Origin: a virus
Virus record (IMG/VR): IMGVR_UViG_3300044695_005052
Span: 1-59,602 of that record
Length of the DNA stretch: 59,602 nucleotides
Reading direction: 5' to 3' (one strand)
In this document: positions 28,820 through 38,374 of the stretch, in pieces
How the letters are laid out: the number at the start of each line of letters is the position of its first letter
Numbering within the stretch: position 1 is the first letter of the stretch
Program-made: the position numbers and the translations under genes
Notes under the pieces: model-generated
Told to the model about the DNA's origin: nothing
Database searches by the model: none
Seen by the model: the letters and a program-made list of their open reading frames with translations, nothing else

Positions 28820-30125
28820 TTTCTATACTCCTTACAGGGTCATCACACTCTGACATTCGAAGAATGTTATAGTCTACTTTAGCTGGAACCGTAAATCTAG
28901 GGACCCCGTTTCTAGACTTCATAATATATACTCTCATCATACCATTATCAAATTCTTCTTCAGTCTGATTTAAAGACATGGAGAAATCACAAGGGCGAAT
29001 TTTACCATAAGAATCTCCAAGCTCGACATCCGTGATAATACTACGCATTCTACCTTGGCGGTTAGTTTGTGTCGCAGTCCAAATTAAAATATCTTGTTCC
29101 ATGGCTAAACCACGAAGTTCTTCTGCAATTCGTTGCTGGGCTTGATACTCATGTTGAATATCTCTAGTGGAACGCAATAGTTCAAGATAATCAATAATAA
29201 TAATTTGTGGGACAAAATCATTATGATTCTTAAGTTGAACAAGTAAACTTCTAATTGTATTGACTGATGCCATCAAAGTTGGGTATTCTTTAATAACCAA
29301 TTTACCTTTGAACACAGTCTGAAACTTATCCAATCGTTCCTTTACAGTTAGTTGATGCTTAGGATCTTTCAACTTAGCTTGGGGGACTAGAGTCATGATT
29401 GAATCAAACCTCTGTGCAATCTTATCTTCACTCATTTCAAGAGAAATATAGAGCACATTGTGGCCGTCAATCAGAGCTTGAACACCTTGATTAACTAGAT
29501 AAAGAGACTTGCCTACTCCGGGGGGTGCAACAACCATGGCTAGCTCCTTAGAACCTAATCCGCCTTCCAAAGATTTATCTATTGAAGGGAATACAGTTCT
29601 AAATTTTACCGATGTTTTATCCTTACTAAAAGTTCTAGTCCAGCGATCAGAAAAATCAGTAAAATAATCTTGCCCAATATCTACTGTTTTACCAACTAGA
29701 AGTGCCTTCCTTACTAATTCCTCAACCTGCTCAACCTTGTTCTCCTTGATTAGAAGGATGCTTTCTGCAATAGCAGCTTTCATAGCTTCTTTCTTGGCAA
29801 ACGATTCAATCAAATCAACAACATATTCTGAATTATTGATTGTTGAAGTATCCAAGGAGTTAATATAATTTAACTCATCTTCATAATCTGAGATATGTTC
29901 TCTAGATCCAAGATCTTTCTTAAGATCTTCTAAGATAAATACATCTGATGGTAGTGTATGATATTTATCATAGTAAGACTGGACTACAGTAAAAATCTTA
30001 CTGTGACTAGGAAACTCAAAATACTGAGGTTTTACAAGTCCTACGATTTGTAGATAGAAATCGTTGTTGGACTTGAGGAAATAAAGTATTGCCCGTTGAA
30101 TGTTCTCGTTGAATTGGTATGCCAT
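28812..30125 (-). CDS. Replicative DNA helicase, DnaB/gp41-like
   Basis: 437 aa. N-terminal helical domain (1-150), then RecA-like helicase: Walker A APPGVGKS (200-207), SLEMSEDKIAQR, Walker B IIIIDYLELL (about 307-316) and ATQTNR. This is the DnaB_C/gp41 pattern. The protein unwinds the fork 5'-3' and would load a primase that is not in the window. Confidence 0.92.
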   Translation of the reverse strand: MAYQFNENIQRAILYFLKSNNDFYLQIVGLVKPQYFEFPSHSKIFTVVQSYYDKYHTLPSDVFILEDLKKDLGSREHISDYEDELNYINSLDTSTINNSEYVVDLIESFAKKEAMKAAIAESILLIKENKVEQVEELVRKALLVGKTVDIGQDYFTDFSDRWTRTFSKDKTSVKFRTVFPSIDKSLEGGLGSKELAMVVAPPGVGKSLYLVNQGVQALIDGHNVLYISLEMSEDKIAQRFDSIMTLVPQAKLKDPKHQLTVKERLDKFQTVFKGKLVIKEYPTLMASVNTIRSLLVQLKNHNDFVPQIIIIDYLELLRSTRDIQHEYQAQQRIAEELRGLAMEQDILIWTATQTNRQGRMRSIITDVELGDSYGKIRPCDFSMSLNQTEEEFDNGMMRVYIMKSRNGVPRFTVPAKVDYNILRMSECDDPVRSIENE

Positions 30126-30126
30126 T

Positions 30127-30597
30127 TCACTTCTTCTTCTTGGTTACAGAAGTATGTCTATTAGAGATATCCTCGGTTATTTTTCTTGACCTTTCAATTT
30201 TTTCTGAAGTCTCCTTATCAGACAACTTTTTAATTACTCCATCTTTAGCCATTTTTTCCCAATTAAAACTTACTTGTTTATATCTACCTTCTTTTTGGGA
30301 AAGTCTTTCCCCAGACTCTGCTATGGATCTTTTTAAGAATTTATTAGCTGAATCCTTGTCAAATCCCTTTGCAGCAAATTTACGATACCTTTGCTTTACT
30401 GTGTAGAAATCCATAGCACCTTTATTAGCTGCTCCACCACAACCATCATCGCCAAAACTAAAATTTATTTCACAGAAATATCTTTCACATTTAGCTTTGC
30501 ACTGTTTACATTTGATTTTTTTGGGAGCCTTGCCTATACGAGCTTCTGACTCCCAAATAATCATACAATTTTCACAGTTGTATTCGTAGATAGGCAT
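30127..30597 (-). CDS. FmdB-type zinc-ribbon protein
   Basis: 156 aa from ATG 30597, the family start MPIYEYNCENC. Two Cys pairs (CENC, CKQC) form a zinc ribbon, then a basic helical C-terminus (FNWEKMAKDGVIKKL, SRKITEDIS). TGATG overlap with the RNR gene. Zinc ribbons of this type are usually of unknown function; long basic extension suggests DNA or RNA binding. Confidence 0.75.
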   Translation of the reverse strand: MPIYEYNCENCMIIWESEARIGKAPKKIKCKQCKAKCERYFCEINFSFGDDGCGGAANKGAMDFYTVKQRYRKFAAKGFDKDSANKFLKRSIAESGERLSQKEGRYKQVSFNWEKMAKDGVIKKLSDKETSEKIERSRKITEDISNRHTSVTKKKK

Positions 30598-32498
30598 CAG
30601 GCACCACAGCCTCCTCCAACCATAGAACACGCTTGTCCATCAGCTACGCCAGTCTCTACTGAAGTTTTCATGTATTTTTCAATATTTTCAGTAGTGAGTG
30701 GGATTGCTGCTAGTGGTTCTTGCCCCTTAGAACCTGCACGATATACAGTTAACCCCTTCAAGTATTGTGCATATTCCAAAGAAGATTGATTAAAATCTTC
30801 AGGCTTGGCTGATGCTGGTAGGTTAATTGTTTTACTTATGCAGGAATCAATATACTTTTGAATTGTAGCTTGTACTTTAATATGCTCTTCTGGAGTTACA
30901 TCGTAAGCACCTACGAATACATCTAACTTTTTATTTTGGTTATAGTACTCTTGGAACAAGGGGTCCACTACAACTTCTTCCTTCCAAACATTCGCATGTC
31001 TCCAACGACGATGATACATGGCAGCAAAAATAGGTTCGATTCCGCTTGATACACCATGCAACATAGAAATTGTACCACAAGGTGGTATTGTAAGCATTAC
31101 AGCATTACGAATACCATATCTCTTGATTAACATACGGATTCTAGCTGGGAGTGTCTTGGCAAATTCTTCTCTTAAGTATAGACCAGATTCAAATGCAGGG
31201 AATGGAGCCTTGTCTCTGGCTAGATATACCGATTGCATATAAGCCTCGTCACGGATTGTTGAGAATAGTCTTTCTAGGAACTCCAAGCATTTCTCTGATC
31301 CATACCGTATACCGAGCTTGATTAGCATATAGTGTAACCCTGTTACACCCAACCCGATTCTACGAGAACGCTCCCCTACTTGCTTGCATTCTTCTGTTGG
31401 GAATGAATTTACAGTAAGAACATTATCCAAGAATCGAACACCTGTTCTTATTGTCTTTGCTAGTCGCTTCCAATCTACATCCTGTCCGTTTTCAGTAACC
31501 ATATTGCTTAAGTTAATATTACCTAAGCAGCAATTACCATAACTAGGTAAACTAATTTCTCCACATGGATTAGTTGAATCCAACTTTTCGAAGTAAGAAA
31601 CATTAGTATAACTATTAGCTAGATCAATATTGTAAATACCCGGATCCCCGCTTTCAACAGCGTTAGTCCAAATCTTATTCCATAAATCTCTAGCACGGAA
31701 GTCTTGCTTCCCAACAACCTCAAATTGATCCATCCAATGTTGCTTATGGAAATTATTTGCACGAGCAATTGCATCTTGCTCATTTAAAGCAACAACAGTT
31801 ATATTTTCTCTTCTGTTCTGGTCAGTATTAAATCTAATTACATCATAACAATGATATTCCTTGTTATTAAATGTAAAATGCCAAGGTTCATTAAACTCAA
31901 TAGCTTCTAAGAATCTATTAGTAATAGCTACTGAGATATTAAAATTAGTTAATTGCTTTTGATCTAATTTAACATGAAGGAACTCAAGAATATCTGGATG
32001 AGTTACATTCAGAATACCCATTAGAGCAGTTCTACGATTCTTTCCTGCACGAACATGGTTTCCTACTTCGTTGATCATTTGTAGGACGGAAACTGCTCCG
32101 GGGGCAGAATTAGCAACATTTCCTATATCATCACCACGGGGTCTAATTTTACTAACATTAAATCCAACCCCTCCTCCTGCACAGGATATACGATACATAT
32201 CCATTACAGTTTTTCCAATTGAATCAACATTATCCTCTGGTATGATGACAAAACAGTTTAGCAGATTCTGTCTACGGCTTCTACCTGAGCCGTAAATAAT
32301 TCTACCTCCGGGAATGAAGTCTCCAGATGCAATAGCTTCATAGAAGGCTCTCTCGACCCTTTCCTTTTCATCGTCTTTTTCAGCAGAAGCGATTACTTTA
32401 GATATTGCTTTTGCTCTATCAGACCACTTAGTCTCTCCGGGATAAGCATAGCGAGCTTCGAAAATTTCTTGACCTAGTTTATTTAATTGCGTAATCAT
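30597..32498 (-). CDS. nrdJ: Ribonucleotide reductase, class II (adenosylcobalamin) NrdJ-type
   Basis: 633 aa. NLLNCFVI (C82), SCAGGGVGFNVSKIRPRG, STNPCGEISLPSYG (C312, E314) and the C-terminal redox pair C624/C631. GGGVGFNVSKIRPRG and lack of an R2 gene in the window favour class II. An extra stretch of about 55 residues (207-265) sits between FLEAI and ARDLW; it includes NEQDAIARANNFHKQHW and is not in ordinary class II enzymes I know. Provides dNTPs independent of oxygen. Start overlaps gp46 stop (TAATG). Confidence 0.85.
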   Translation of the reverse strand: MITQLNKLGQEIFEARYAYPGETKWSDRAKAISKVIASAEKDDEKERVERAFYEAIASGDFIPGGRIIYGSGRSRRQNLLNCFVIIPEDNVDSIGKTVMDMYRISCAGGGVGFNVSKIRPRGDDIGNVANSAPGAVSVLQMINEVGNHVRAGKNRRTALMGILNVTHPDILEFLHVKLDQKQLTNFNISVAITNRFLEAIEFNEPWHFTFNNKEYHCYDVIRFNTDQNRRENITVVALNEQDAIARANNFHKQHWMDQFEVVGKQDFRARDLWNKIWTNAVESGDPGIYNIDLANSYTNVSYFEKLDSTNPCGEISLPSYGNCCLGNINLSNMVTENGQDVDWKRLAKTIRTGVRFLDNVLTVNSFPTEECKQVGERSRRIGLGVTGLHYMLIKLGIRYGSEKCLEFLERLFSTIRDEAYMQSVYLARDKAPFPAFESGLYLREEFAKTLPARIRMLIKRYGIRNAVMLTIPPCGTISMLHGVSSGIEPIFAAMYHRRWRHANVWKEEVVVDPLFQEYYNQNKKLDVFVGAYDVTPEEHIKVQATIQKYIDSCISKTINLPASAKPEDFNQSSLEYAQYLKGLTVYRAGSKGQEPLAAIPLTTENIEKYMKTSVETGVADGQACSMVGGGCGA

Positions 32499-34123
32499 TA
32501 AGATCTCCTTGATAGATACGATACACCGTTTTGTTTTGTTACTGTTAAGACTTTACAATTATCTATTAACGATTTTAGATAATTGTTATGTGTTATTATA
32601 AATAAAGTCTTATCTTTCTTTAGTTCGGATAGTAGTATGTAGAGTCCATCTAAACCATCCTGATCTAAATTTTCACCAACTTCATCCAAAAACATTAAGT
32701 TAGTGCTATCTCTTTTAGTATTAGTGAGTAAACTTTGTAATCCTAACATTACTGCTAGGCTTATTTTACGCTTTTCACCACCAGATAAAGATATAAAAGA
32801 CAACTCTTTTCGATTTGTATAGATTTTCTCGTTTAATTCTTCGTCAAATTTAATAAAGAATTTTCCATTTGATAAATAAGAAAGATAATAGTTAATTCTA
32901 CCATTAAAAAAGTTAAGGATATTTCTAATAATGTATTTTATTAATCCTGTTTCCGAGAAAGCTTTTTCCCAAAACTTCATTATCTCTAAATTTCTTAATA
33001 ATTTAGCTTTATCATTATTTAAAAAATCAATCTTTTCCTCTATTTCAGATTTAGATATTTGTAAATATTCTTTTCTAGAGTGTAATTCATTTAGTTCTGC
33101 TATTAGTTTATACTTACTGGAAGGTATGGGTATTTTTTCTTTTAATTCTCCTATGTAAGTTTCAATTTTTTCTTTTTTCTCTGTCTGCCTATCTAAACTC
33201 TCTTTTGCATCCTCTATACTTTTTTCTAACTGTAAAATATCTTTTTCTGTTACATTAGGCTTAGATGAAACTCCACAAGCTTTACATGTTTTAGGTTTAT
33301 TTTCTTTATAGAATTTTAATTTCTTCAAATAATCATCTAATTCTCGTTCTTCAGTAAAAACTTTATTATTAATATTTTGTAAGATAGCAGTTTGAAGTTT
33401 AATATCCTCTTCTATTTTTAGGATCTCATCTAGGCTAAGTTTAATTAATTTTTCTTCAGTTATATTATTTTCCTGAAAAAATTCTTGCTTACCTACTTCT
33501 ACAGATTCAATTTGCTTGTTTAATTTTTCTAACGATATTTTAGAATCTTGAATTAAAGCCTCAAGTGTTTTTATTTCTGTATTATACTTCGATTTAAGAT
33601 CCTTTACAGAATCTCTTTTATCGAATATTTCATTTAAATTTAAAAAGTTTTTTATTATTGATCGTTTATCTTCTGGAGTGGCATCAATAAAATCTACATT
33701 ATTGTGTTGCCCAAAAACAGTAGATGCTAAAAATGTTTTATAATTTATGTTTAAAACTGATTCAATAAGCTCTTGTGTTTTTAAACTACTTTCTTGAGTC
33801 TTATCAACCTCTCCCAAAAAAAACTTAAGAAAGGTGGGTTTTTTACTCCTGCGTATGATCATGTTATTGTTCAGCGTTATCTCAACGGAGCAATTCTTGT
33901 TATCATACACATTGATTAGAGCTTCTTCTGTAGATTTACGGATGGTTCTCCCAAAGATACCCCAGACAACAGCCTCGATTATGGAACTCTTACCAGAACC
34001 ATTTGAGCCACCAATGTCTTTATTTTTTCCTTCGATTAAAACTATCCCACTATGGTTATCAAAATTAATTTTGATATCTCTAATCGAGTAAAAATTTTTT
34101 ATTTCTATTCTATTGATTTTCAT
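32498..34123 (-). CDS. Recombination endonuclease subunit gp46-like (SbcC/Rad50)
   Basis: 541 aa. Walker A GSNGSGKSS (39-47), coiled coil (about 180-400) with zinc hook CKACG (C281, C284), signature LSGGEKRKISLAVMLG and Walker B LMFLDEVGENLD. Works with the gp47-like nuclease in end resection for recombination. Slightly shorter than T4 gp46 (560). Confidence 0.92.
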   Translation of the reverse strand: MKINRIEIKNFYSIRDIKINFDNHSGIVLIEGKNKDIGGSNGSGKSSIIEAVVWGIFGRTIRKSTEEALINVYDNKNCSVEITLNNNMIIRRSKKPTFLKFFLGEVDKTQESSLKTQELIESVLNINYKTFLASTVFGQHNNVDFIDATPEDKRSIIKNFLNLNEIFDKRDSVKDLKSKYNTEIKTLEALIQDSKISLEKLNKQIESVEVGKQEFFQENNITEEKLIKLSLDEILKIEEDIKLQTAILQNINNKVFTEERELDDYLKKLKFYKENKPKTCKACGVSSKPNVTEKDILQLEKSIEDAKESLDRQTEKKEKIETYIGELKEKIPIPSSKYKLIAELNELHSRKEYLQISKSEIEEKIDFLNNDKAKLLRNLEIMKFWEKAFSETGLIKYIIRNILNFFNGRINYYLSYLSNGKFFIKFDEELNEKIYTNRKELSFISLSGGEKRKISLAVMLGLQSLLTNTKRDSTNLMFLDEVGENLDQDGLDGLYILLSELKKDKTLFIITHNNYLKSLIDNCKVLTVTKQNGVSYLSRRS

Positions 34124-35102
34124 TTATTATTTTTAAGCCATCAAGTAATTCTTGCTTACTTAATGTAGTATTAGTATTATTAATGTAATCCTCTATCAAA
34201 GCTTCATCAACTTTAGTTATTATTTGTTCTGGATTGTAACTACTTTGAGGTTTATTTTCATCAACCACTGGTTTATACTTTACATCCACATACATAGGTT
34301 TAATATGATCTAAAACCTCTCTTAAATTATCTTGATCTTTATCTAAAGTATTGACCATTATTCTAAGCAAAGTAAAGTAATTATCATTTTCTATGAATTC
34401 CTTGTTTTCAACAACAGAATTTAAATCCATAATTAAATGACGAATACCAAAATTAATTGGTTTTATTTTATACTTTCCTTTTGAATCTACTACAGCATAA
34501 AAACTATCTTTATTAGCTTCTTGAAAAGATGTAGTATATGGAGTCCCTACTATAGCTACATTCCCTGCTTCTTTGAAGTGGTGAATATGTCCCAGAAAAG
34601 TTGGATTGGTAAACATATCCAATGAAATAGTAAAATCAGGGTCCCCCATAGGGTTAAGACAACCATTATACCCAAAATGACCCAAAACGATATCAGAATC
34701 AGGAACCCTTCCAAGATCGTCGATAATAGTTCTTTCATTTTCGTAATGAGGGATGAAGGTATAGCCATTGATAGACCTAGTATGCTTTATTACAGTAACA
34801 TTTCTTTTATACTCAAACAATGAAAGTGCTGTCAACCCATCATCAGCTTTTGTTTGTGAACAATGATTACCTCTTAAAAGATAAACTTTTTTATCTCTAG
34901 GAATATAATCTAATATTGATTGTAAGGCCAATAATACTCTAGGACTTGGTGATCTTTTTTCAAAAAGATCTCCTAAAAAAATAATATCATGTGAATTTTC
35001 ACAATCTATTATCTTTTTTATTGATTCAACTTGAAAATCTAAATATCCATTATATTTATCATCAAGATGTATGTCACCGATTATCTGTGTTTTTTTCATC
35101 AC
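34110..35102 (-). CDS. Recombination endonuclease subunit gp47-like (SbcD/Mre11)
   Basis: 330 aa. Metallophosphoesterase motifs IIGDIHLDD, IIFLGDLFEKRSPS, LLRGNHCSQTKADDG, GHFGYNG, FLGHIHHFKEAG. C-terminal capping domain binds gp46. 14 nt overlap with gp46 and 29 nt with ThyX. Confidence 0.92.
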   Translation of the reverse strand: MMKKTQIIGDIHLDDKYNGYLDFQVESIKKIIDCENSHDIIFLGDLFEKRSPSPRVLLALQSILDYIPRDKKVYLLRGNHCSQTKADDGLTALSLFEYKRNVTVIKHTRSINGYTFIPHYENERTIIDDLGRVPDSDIVLGHFGYNGCLNPMGDPDFTISLDMFTNPTFLGHIHHFKEAGNVAIVGTPYTTSFQEANKDSFYAVVDSKGKYKIKPINFGIRHLIMDLNSVVENKEFIENDNYFTLLRIMVNTLDKDQDNLREVLDHIKPMYVDVKYKPVVDENKPQSSYNPEQIITKVDEALIEDYINNTNTTLSKQELLDGLKIINENQ

Positions 35103-35754
35103 ATAAAGCTTTCCAACTTACTGGATAAAACTTCTCTAATATGCTTCCTATGGCTTTGGCATATTCTTGGGTTTCTTTTTGAGCATGAGAATCAGTTCTT
35201 TGTTTATATAAATGATTCCATCCTAACAAACTTCCGGTAACAACAGTAGTAGTATACATTGATTGAGGCAGTATCATTCTAGCTTGTTCAGCACAAACAC
35301 CCTCTTTTATCATAAGAGAATAAAATTGTAAAGCTGTTTTATTTACAAAATCTGAATCTTGTTTGTATAAGTCGCTAATATTTGATATTTCCTCAGAACT
35401 ACCTTGTTTAACATTAGGAGCTTTTAATCTCCACTCGTTGGGAGAATAAAATTCAGGCTCTGTACTTATATATCGTCTAGAAACTTCCGACCAACTAAAA
35501 CCTACTTGATGCTTACCTAATTGCCTAAGGACAAAAATAGGGCAGTGTATCCTGAAAGTTGCGTGGGGATGTCTAAATGGTAAAAGATGCCCGTGTTGTG
35601 CAAGATAATGTATAAGTTTAGTATCTTTTGCTTCATCAAAAATATCATGTTCTTTATCAAATGAACATCTCGCCGCATTAACAACGAGTAAATCCCCATT
35701 TTCATATTGTGAAATACTTTGAACATAGCCTTTATCTAAACAATCTATTATCAT
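35074..35754 (-). CDS. thyX: Flavin-dependent thymidylate synthase ThyX
   Basis: 226 aa. RHPHATFRIHCPIFVLRQLG, then the signature as KHQVGFSWSEVSRRY (81-95), where most ThyX proteins have RHRxxSxNxxSRRY. Later ARMILPQSMYTTTVVTG, SLLGWNHLYKQRTDSHAQKE. Converts dUMP to dTMP with folate and FAD, complementing the deaminase. The two Arg-to-Lys/Gln changes are seen in some phage ThyX variants. Confidence 0.88.
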   Translation of the reverse strand: MIIDCLDKGYVQSISQYENGDLLVVNAARCSFDKEHDIFDEAKDTKLIHYLAQHGHLLPFRHPHATFRIHCPIFVLRQLGKHQVGFSWSEVSRRYISTEPEFYSPNEWRLKAPNVKQGSSEEISNISDLYKQDSDFVNKTALQFYSLMIKEGVCAEQARMILPQSMYTTTVVTGSLLGWNHLYKQRTDSHAQKETQEYAKAIGSILEKFYPVSWKALCDEKNTDNR

Positions 35755-36863
35755 TTTATATACTCTAAAAGTTCAGGAACATTCTCAGGTACACCATTAT
35801 TAAAATGGACTTCCTTCCCATCACCAAATGATCTACCTACTTCAGCATCAATTTTTAATGGAACAGAAAATTCCAAATTAAATACCTTCTTTATTAGAGG
35901 CGTATTTACTAATTGTTCGTAGATAATCTCCAATACTTTTCTGACCTCGTGAGGAGGACAGATTACTTCTAAACTGTCATGCACAGAAGCACAGGGTCTA
36001 GCTTGCAAACCTTTTTGGCTAAACTCTCTACAACAACCTAGTAACCCGCACAATAAAATATCTGATGCAGTACTTTGAATTGTAAAATTTAAACCTTGAC
36101 GAAGTGCCCTGTTTACTACAGTTTGATCTTCTGATCTAACATCAGGTAAATTTCTTCTTCTTCCAAAAATCGTATATGCGTAATGATTCTCCCGGATAAA
36201 TCTATTGACAAACTCCATGTATGAGAAGATTCCGGGGTAAACCTTTCTGTAGTTATCAATGATTTTCTCAGCCCTCTTTAAAGGGATTCCCATAGTCTCA
36301 GACAGGTTGAAGGCTCCGCCTCCATATACAATCAAGAATGATACAGTTTTTGCAATCTGCCGTTCTTCCTTAGAAATATTCTTTTTATTAAACAGGAGTT
36401 CCGCAGTATAAGTATGCAGATCAGCACCTCCTAAGAATGCCTTTTGCATAATCTTCTCTTTGGCAATGTGAGCCAAGACTCTTAGTTCCATGGCTGAGTA
36501 GTCCACGGTTATAAAAGCCCAATCCTTAGGTGCTACGAAGATAGATCTAATATTGTGCTTGGTGTCTCTAGGCAGAGTATGGAAGGATACTCCCATATCT
36601 TCTTTAGCAGAATAGGCTGCACAAGATAGACGGCCTGTAGCAGTTCCATCAAATCTAAAATCAACAAAAACTTTATTTATCCCATTGTATTCAATGGCAG
36701 CTTTTGTTCCTTGGATATAAGTCTTCTCTAGCTTTTCAGACTTACGAAGTTCTAGCAATCCTTCAATGAACTTCTTTGCATCACGCAGTTCTTCAACACT
36801 CTTACTGGATATAACCGATTTGGCAATATCCTTATGTTCTTCACGATTTTTCCACTTTGACAC
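35751..36863 (-). CDS. Family A DNA polymerase, palm-fingers subunit (third ORF)
   Basis: 370 aa from a GTG start at 36863, 23 nt inside the upstream ORF in another frame (+1). Motifs FDGTATGRLS, motif A TVDYSAMELRVLAHIAKE (D121), motif B ERQIAKTVSFLIVYGG (R168, K172, Y180) and motif C SVHDSLEV (D296). In motif B, Ser replaces the usual Asn. All polymerisation residues are present. The N-terminal thumb portion is partly in 36841..37335. In ordinary PolA these parts are one chain. Confidence 0.88.
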   Translation of the reverse strand: MSKWKNREEHKDIAKSVISSKSVEELRDAKKFIEGLLELRKSEKLEKTYIQGTKAAIEYNGINKVFVDFRFDGTATGRLSCAAYSAKEDMGVSFHTLPRDTKHNIRSIFVAPKDWAFITVDYSAMELRVLAHIAKEKIMQKAFLGGADLHTYTAELLFNKKNISKEERQIAKTVSFLIVYGGGAFNLSETMGIPLKRAEKIIDNYRKVYPGIFSYMEFVNRFIRENHYAYTIFGRRRNLPDVRSEDQTVVNRALRQGLNFTIQSTASDILLCGLLGCCREFSQKGLQARPCASVHDSLEVICPPHEVRKVLEIIYEQLVNTPLIKKVFNLEFSVPLKIDAEVGRSFGDGKEVHFNNGVPENVPELLEYIK

Positions 36864-37335
36864 GGGATTCTAACTCCTGATTAATGTATTCCAACAACAG
36901 GTTTAGTGTAGGGGCTGAAACAGAGGGAGACCCTTTAGTTGTTTTGTCCGGTGGATAAAGTTCTAAAGCATTCTCCCTAGTGTACAAAATCTCTATTAGA
37001 TTATTATTAGAGGATAGATTATCTGTTTTTTGCACACCTTTACAGGAATAGAGAAAATCTTCAGCTTCTATGTTTGCATCTCGTAAAACTTTACCTACTT
37101 CAGACAGCTTTTGCTCTGATACTAAAATGCCTGCTCCTTCAATCTCTGCAAATTCTTTAATTGAAGGACCAATAATATTATCAAACAAATTGACCATATT
37201 TAACTCTTTCATTTTTTCATATAAGATATGATAGATTTGAAGAGTGTAGTATGCATCTGAGTAATTTCCATTGGCACAGGCTGACAATGAAATATTTTCC
37301 CAATCAAATTTATTTGGGTTTTGAATACCAAGCAT
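36841..37335 (-). CDS. Family A DNA polymerase, exonuclease III motif/thumb subunit (second ORF)
   Basis: 164 aa. It begins after the first ORF in a TAATG stop-start overlap. The segment NGNYSDAYYTLQIYHILYEK provides the third exonuclease motif (D27), then a thumb-like helical region. Residues needed for exonuclease activity in 37335..38357 (D223, E225, D293) lie on another polypeptide. Read-through of a single-base slip would fuse it; two neat coupled junctions argue for real fission. Sequencing error must be excluded. Confidence 0.75.
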   Translation of the reverse strand: MLGIQNPNKFDWENISLSACANGNYSDAYYTLQIYHILYEKMKELNMVNLFDNIIGPSIKEFAEIEGAGILVSEQKLSEVGKVLRDANIEAEDFLYSCKGVQKTDNLSSNNNLIEILYTRENALELYPPDKTTKGSPSVSAPTLNLLLEYINQELESRVKVEKS

Positions 37336-38357
37336 TATAGTTTCTCCAAGTATTCAGGGAAGTACTGTTTCACCAAATCTTTTAGTGCGTTTTTTCCTTC
37401 TTCATTGACCATGTGCGACATCATTTTAGTATCCGCTACCTTATTGATAGTTACGCCATGACGATTCAAAAACTTAAGATCAAATTTAGCATTATGCAAA
37501 ACCTTGATAGCATTATTATTGAGTCCATATCTAACTAAATCAAATACTTCTGCGTGATCAGTGTAATCGTCTACAGAGGTCCAATCAAACTCCTTATGAT
37601 AAATAGGTACGACTGCTGATCTCTCATCAGTCACAATTGCAATGGTCATGATTTTGTCTTTAAGAAAATTTAGACCCGTGGTTTCTATATCCAAAGCAAT
37701 TGGCTTTTGATAAGTCTTCAACCAGTATGCAAAATTGGTCAAATCCTTTATAGATTTAATCAATTCATAGTCCATCTTAGTCTGTTTGACCTTGCCTAGA
37801 ATATGTTTGTTATATCCATTAAGGATATCACTCTCAAATACAGGCTTGTGTCTAGGTTCTTGGATGATTGCATAAGGGTGCAAAACAGGGACTACTACAC
37901 ACTTGTGTCCATTAGGGGACTCAAAATCATAAGAGTTCCCACGCTTATCTGTAATGCCACTCTTTTTAAGTAACATCTTCATAGCTAGATTTCCACACGC
38001 GAAAACAAGCTTTGGTTTAATTTTATCTATCGTAGCATTTAAATGATTGCGGCATGCATTTAAACTAGCAGGATTCATATCCCCATCTTTGACAGATGGG
38101 CATTTAACAGATGCTGCCATCGCAAAAGGATGTTTAAAAACTTCCTTGATTATTTCCTCTTCAGAGTCAGTAAATGCATAAGTCTTTCCAAATCTAGACT
38201 TTAATGAATCTGAGAGGAATAGTACATCACACTGGTCCTGTTGTTCATAATCCAGAACTGCATAGCATGGCTTTGTCTTTGTGAGAATTACGCACCCGCT
38301 ACACAAAGGATTGTCTGGAGCAACCTCCAAACCCTTATAAAGCTTTTCTAGGTCCAT
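37335..38357 (-). CDS. UDG-like domain fused to 3'-5' exonuclease (first polymerase ORF)
   Basis: 340 aa. Domain 1 (1-180) resembles family 4/5 uracil-DNA glycosylase: C19, C22, C86 and C102 have the spacing of the 4Fe-4S cluster (C-x2-C ... C-x15-C), LVFACGNLAMKMLL and VLHPYAII are present, but the GEAPG uracil-pocket motif is replaced by SDSLK, so catalysis is doubtful. Domain 2 (195-340) is DnaQ-like exonuclease with ALDIETTGL (D223, E225) and HNAKFDLKFL (D293). Similar UDG-fusions are known in SPO1-type polymerases. Ends before the exonuclease III motif. Confidence 0.85.
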   Translation of the reverse strand: MDLEKLYKGLEVAPDNPLCSGCVILTKTKPCYAVLDYEQQDQCDVLFLSDSLKSRFGKTYAFTDSEEEIIKEVFKHPFAMAASVKCPSVKDGDMNPASLNACRNHLNATIDKIKPKLVFACGNLAMKMLLKKSGITDKRGNSYDFESPNGHKCVVVPVLHPYAIIQEPRHKPVFESDILNGYNKHILGKVKQTKMDYELIKSIKDLTNFAYWLKTYQKPIALDIETTGLNFLKDKIMTIAIVTDERSAVVPIYHKEFDWTSVDDYTDHAEVFDLVRYGLNNNAIKVLHNAKFDLKFLNRHGVTINKVADTKMMSHMVNEEGKNALKDLVKQYFPEYLEKL

Positions 38358-38374
38358 ATAAATATAATAGCCTA
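38357..38374. promoter_or_regulatory. 16-bp divergent start region
   Basis: The start codons of the UDG/exonuclease gene (minus, 38357) and the gp55-like gene (plus, 38374) are only 16 bp apart. The spacer ATAAATATAATAGCCT carries a -10-like TATAAT 5 nt before the plus ATG, TATAAATA (T4 late-promoter consensus) at 38357..38364, and on the minus strand TAGGCTATTATA. No ribosome site fits on either strand. Confidence 0.6.

Noticed and set aside
36841-37335. Homing intron or intein splitting the polymerase
   Set aside because: The junctions are direct overlaps with no inserted sequence, endonuclease or splice motifs.
37335-38357. Active uracil-DNA glycosylase
   Set aside because: GEAPG-type motif is absent, so only a UDG-like fold is claimed.
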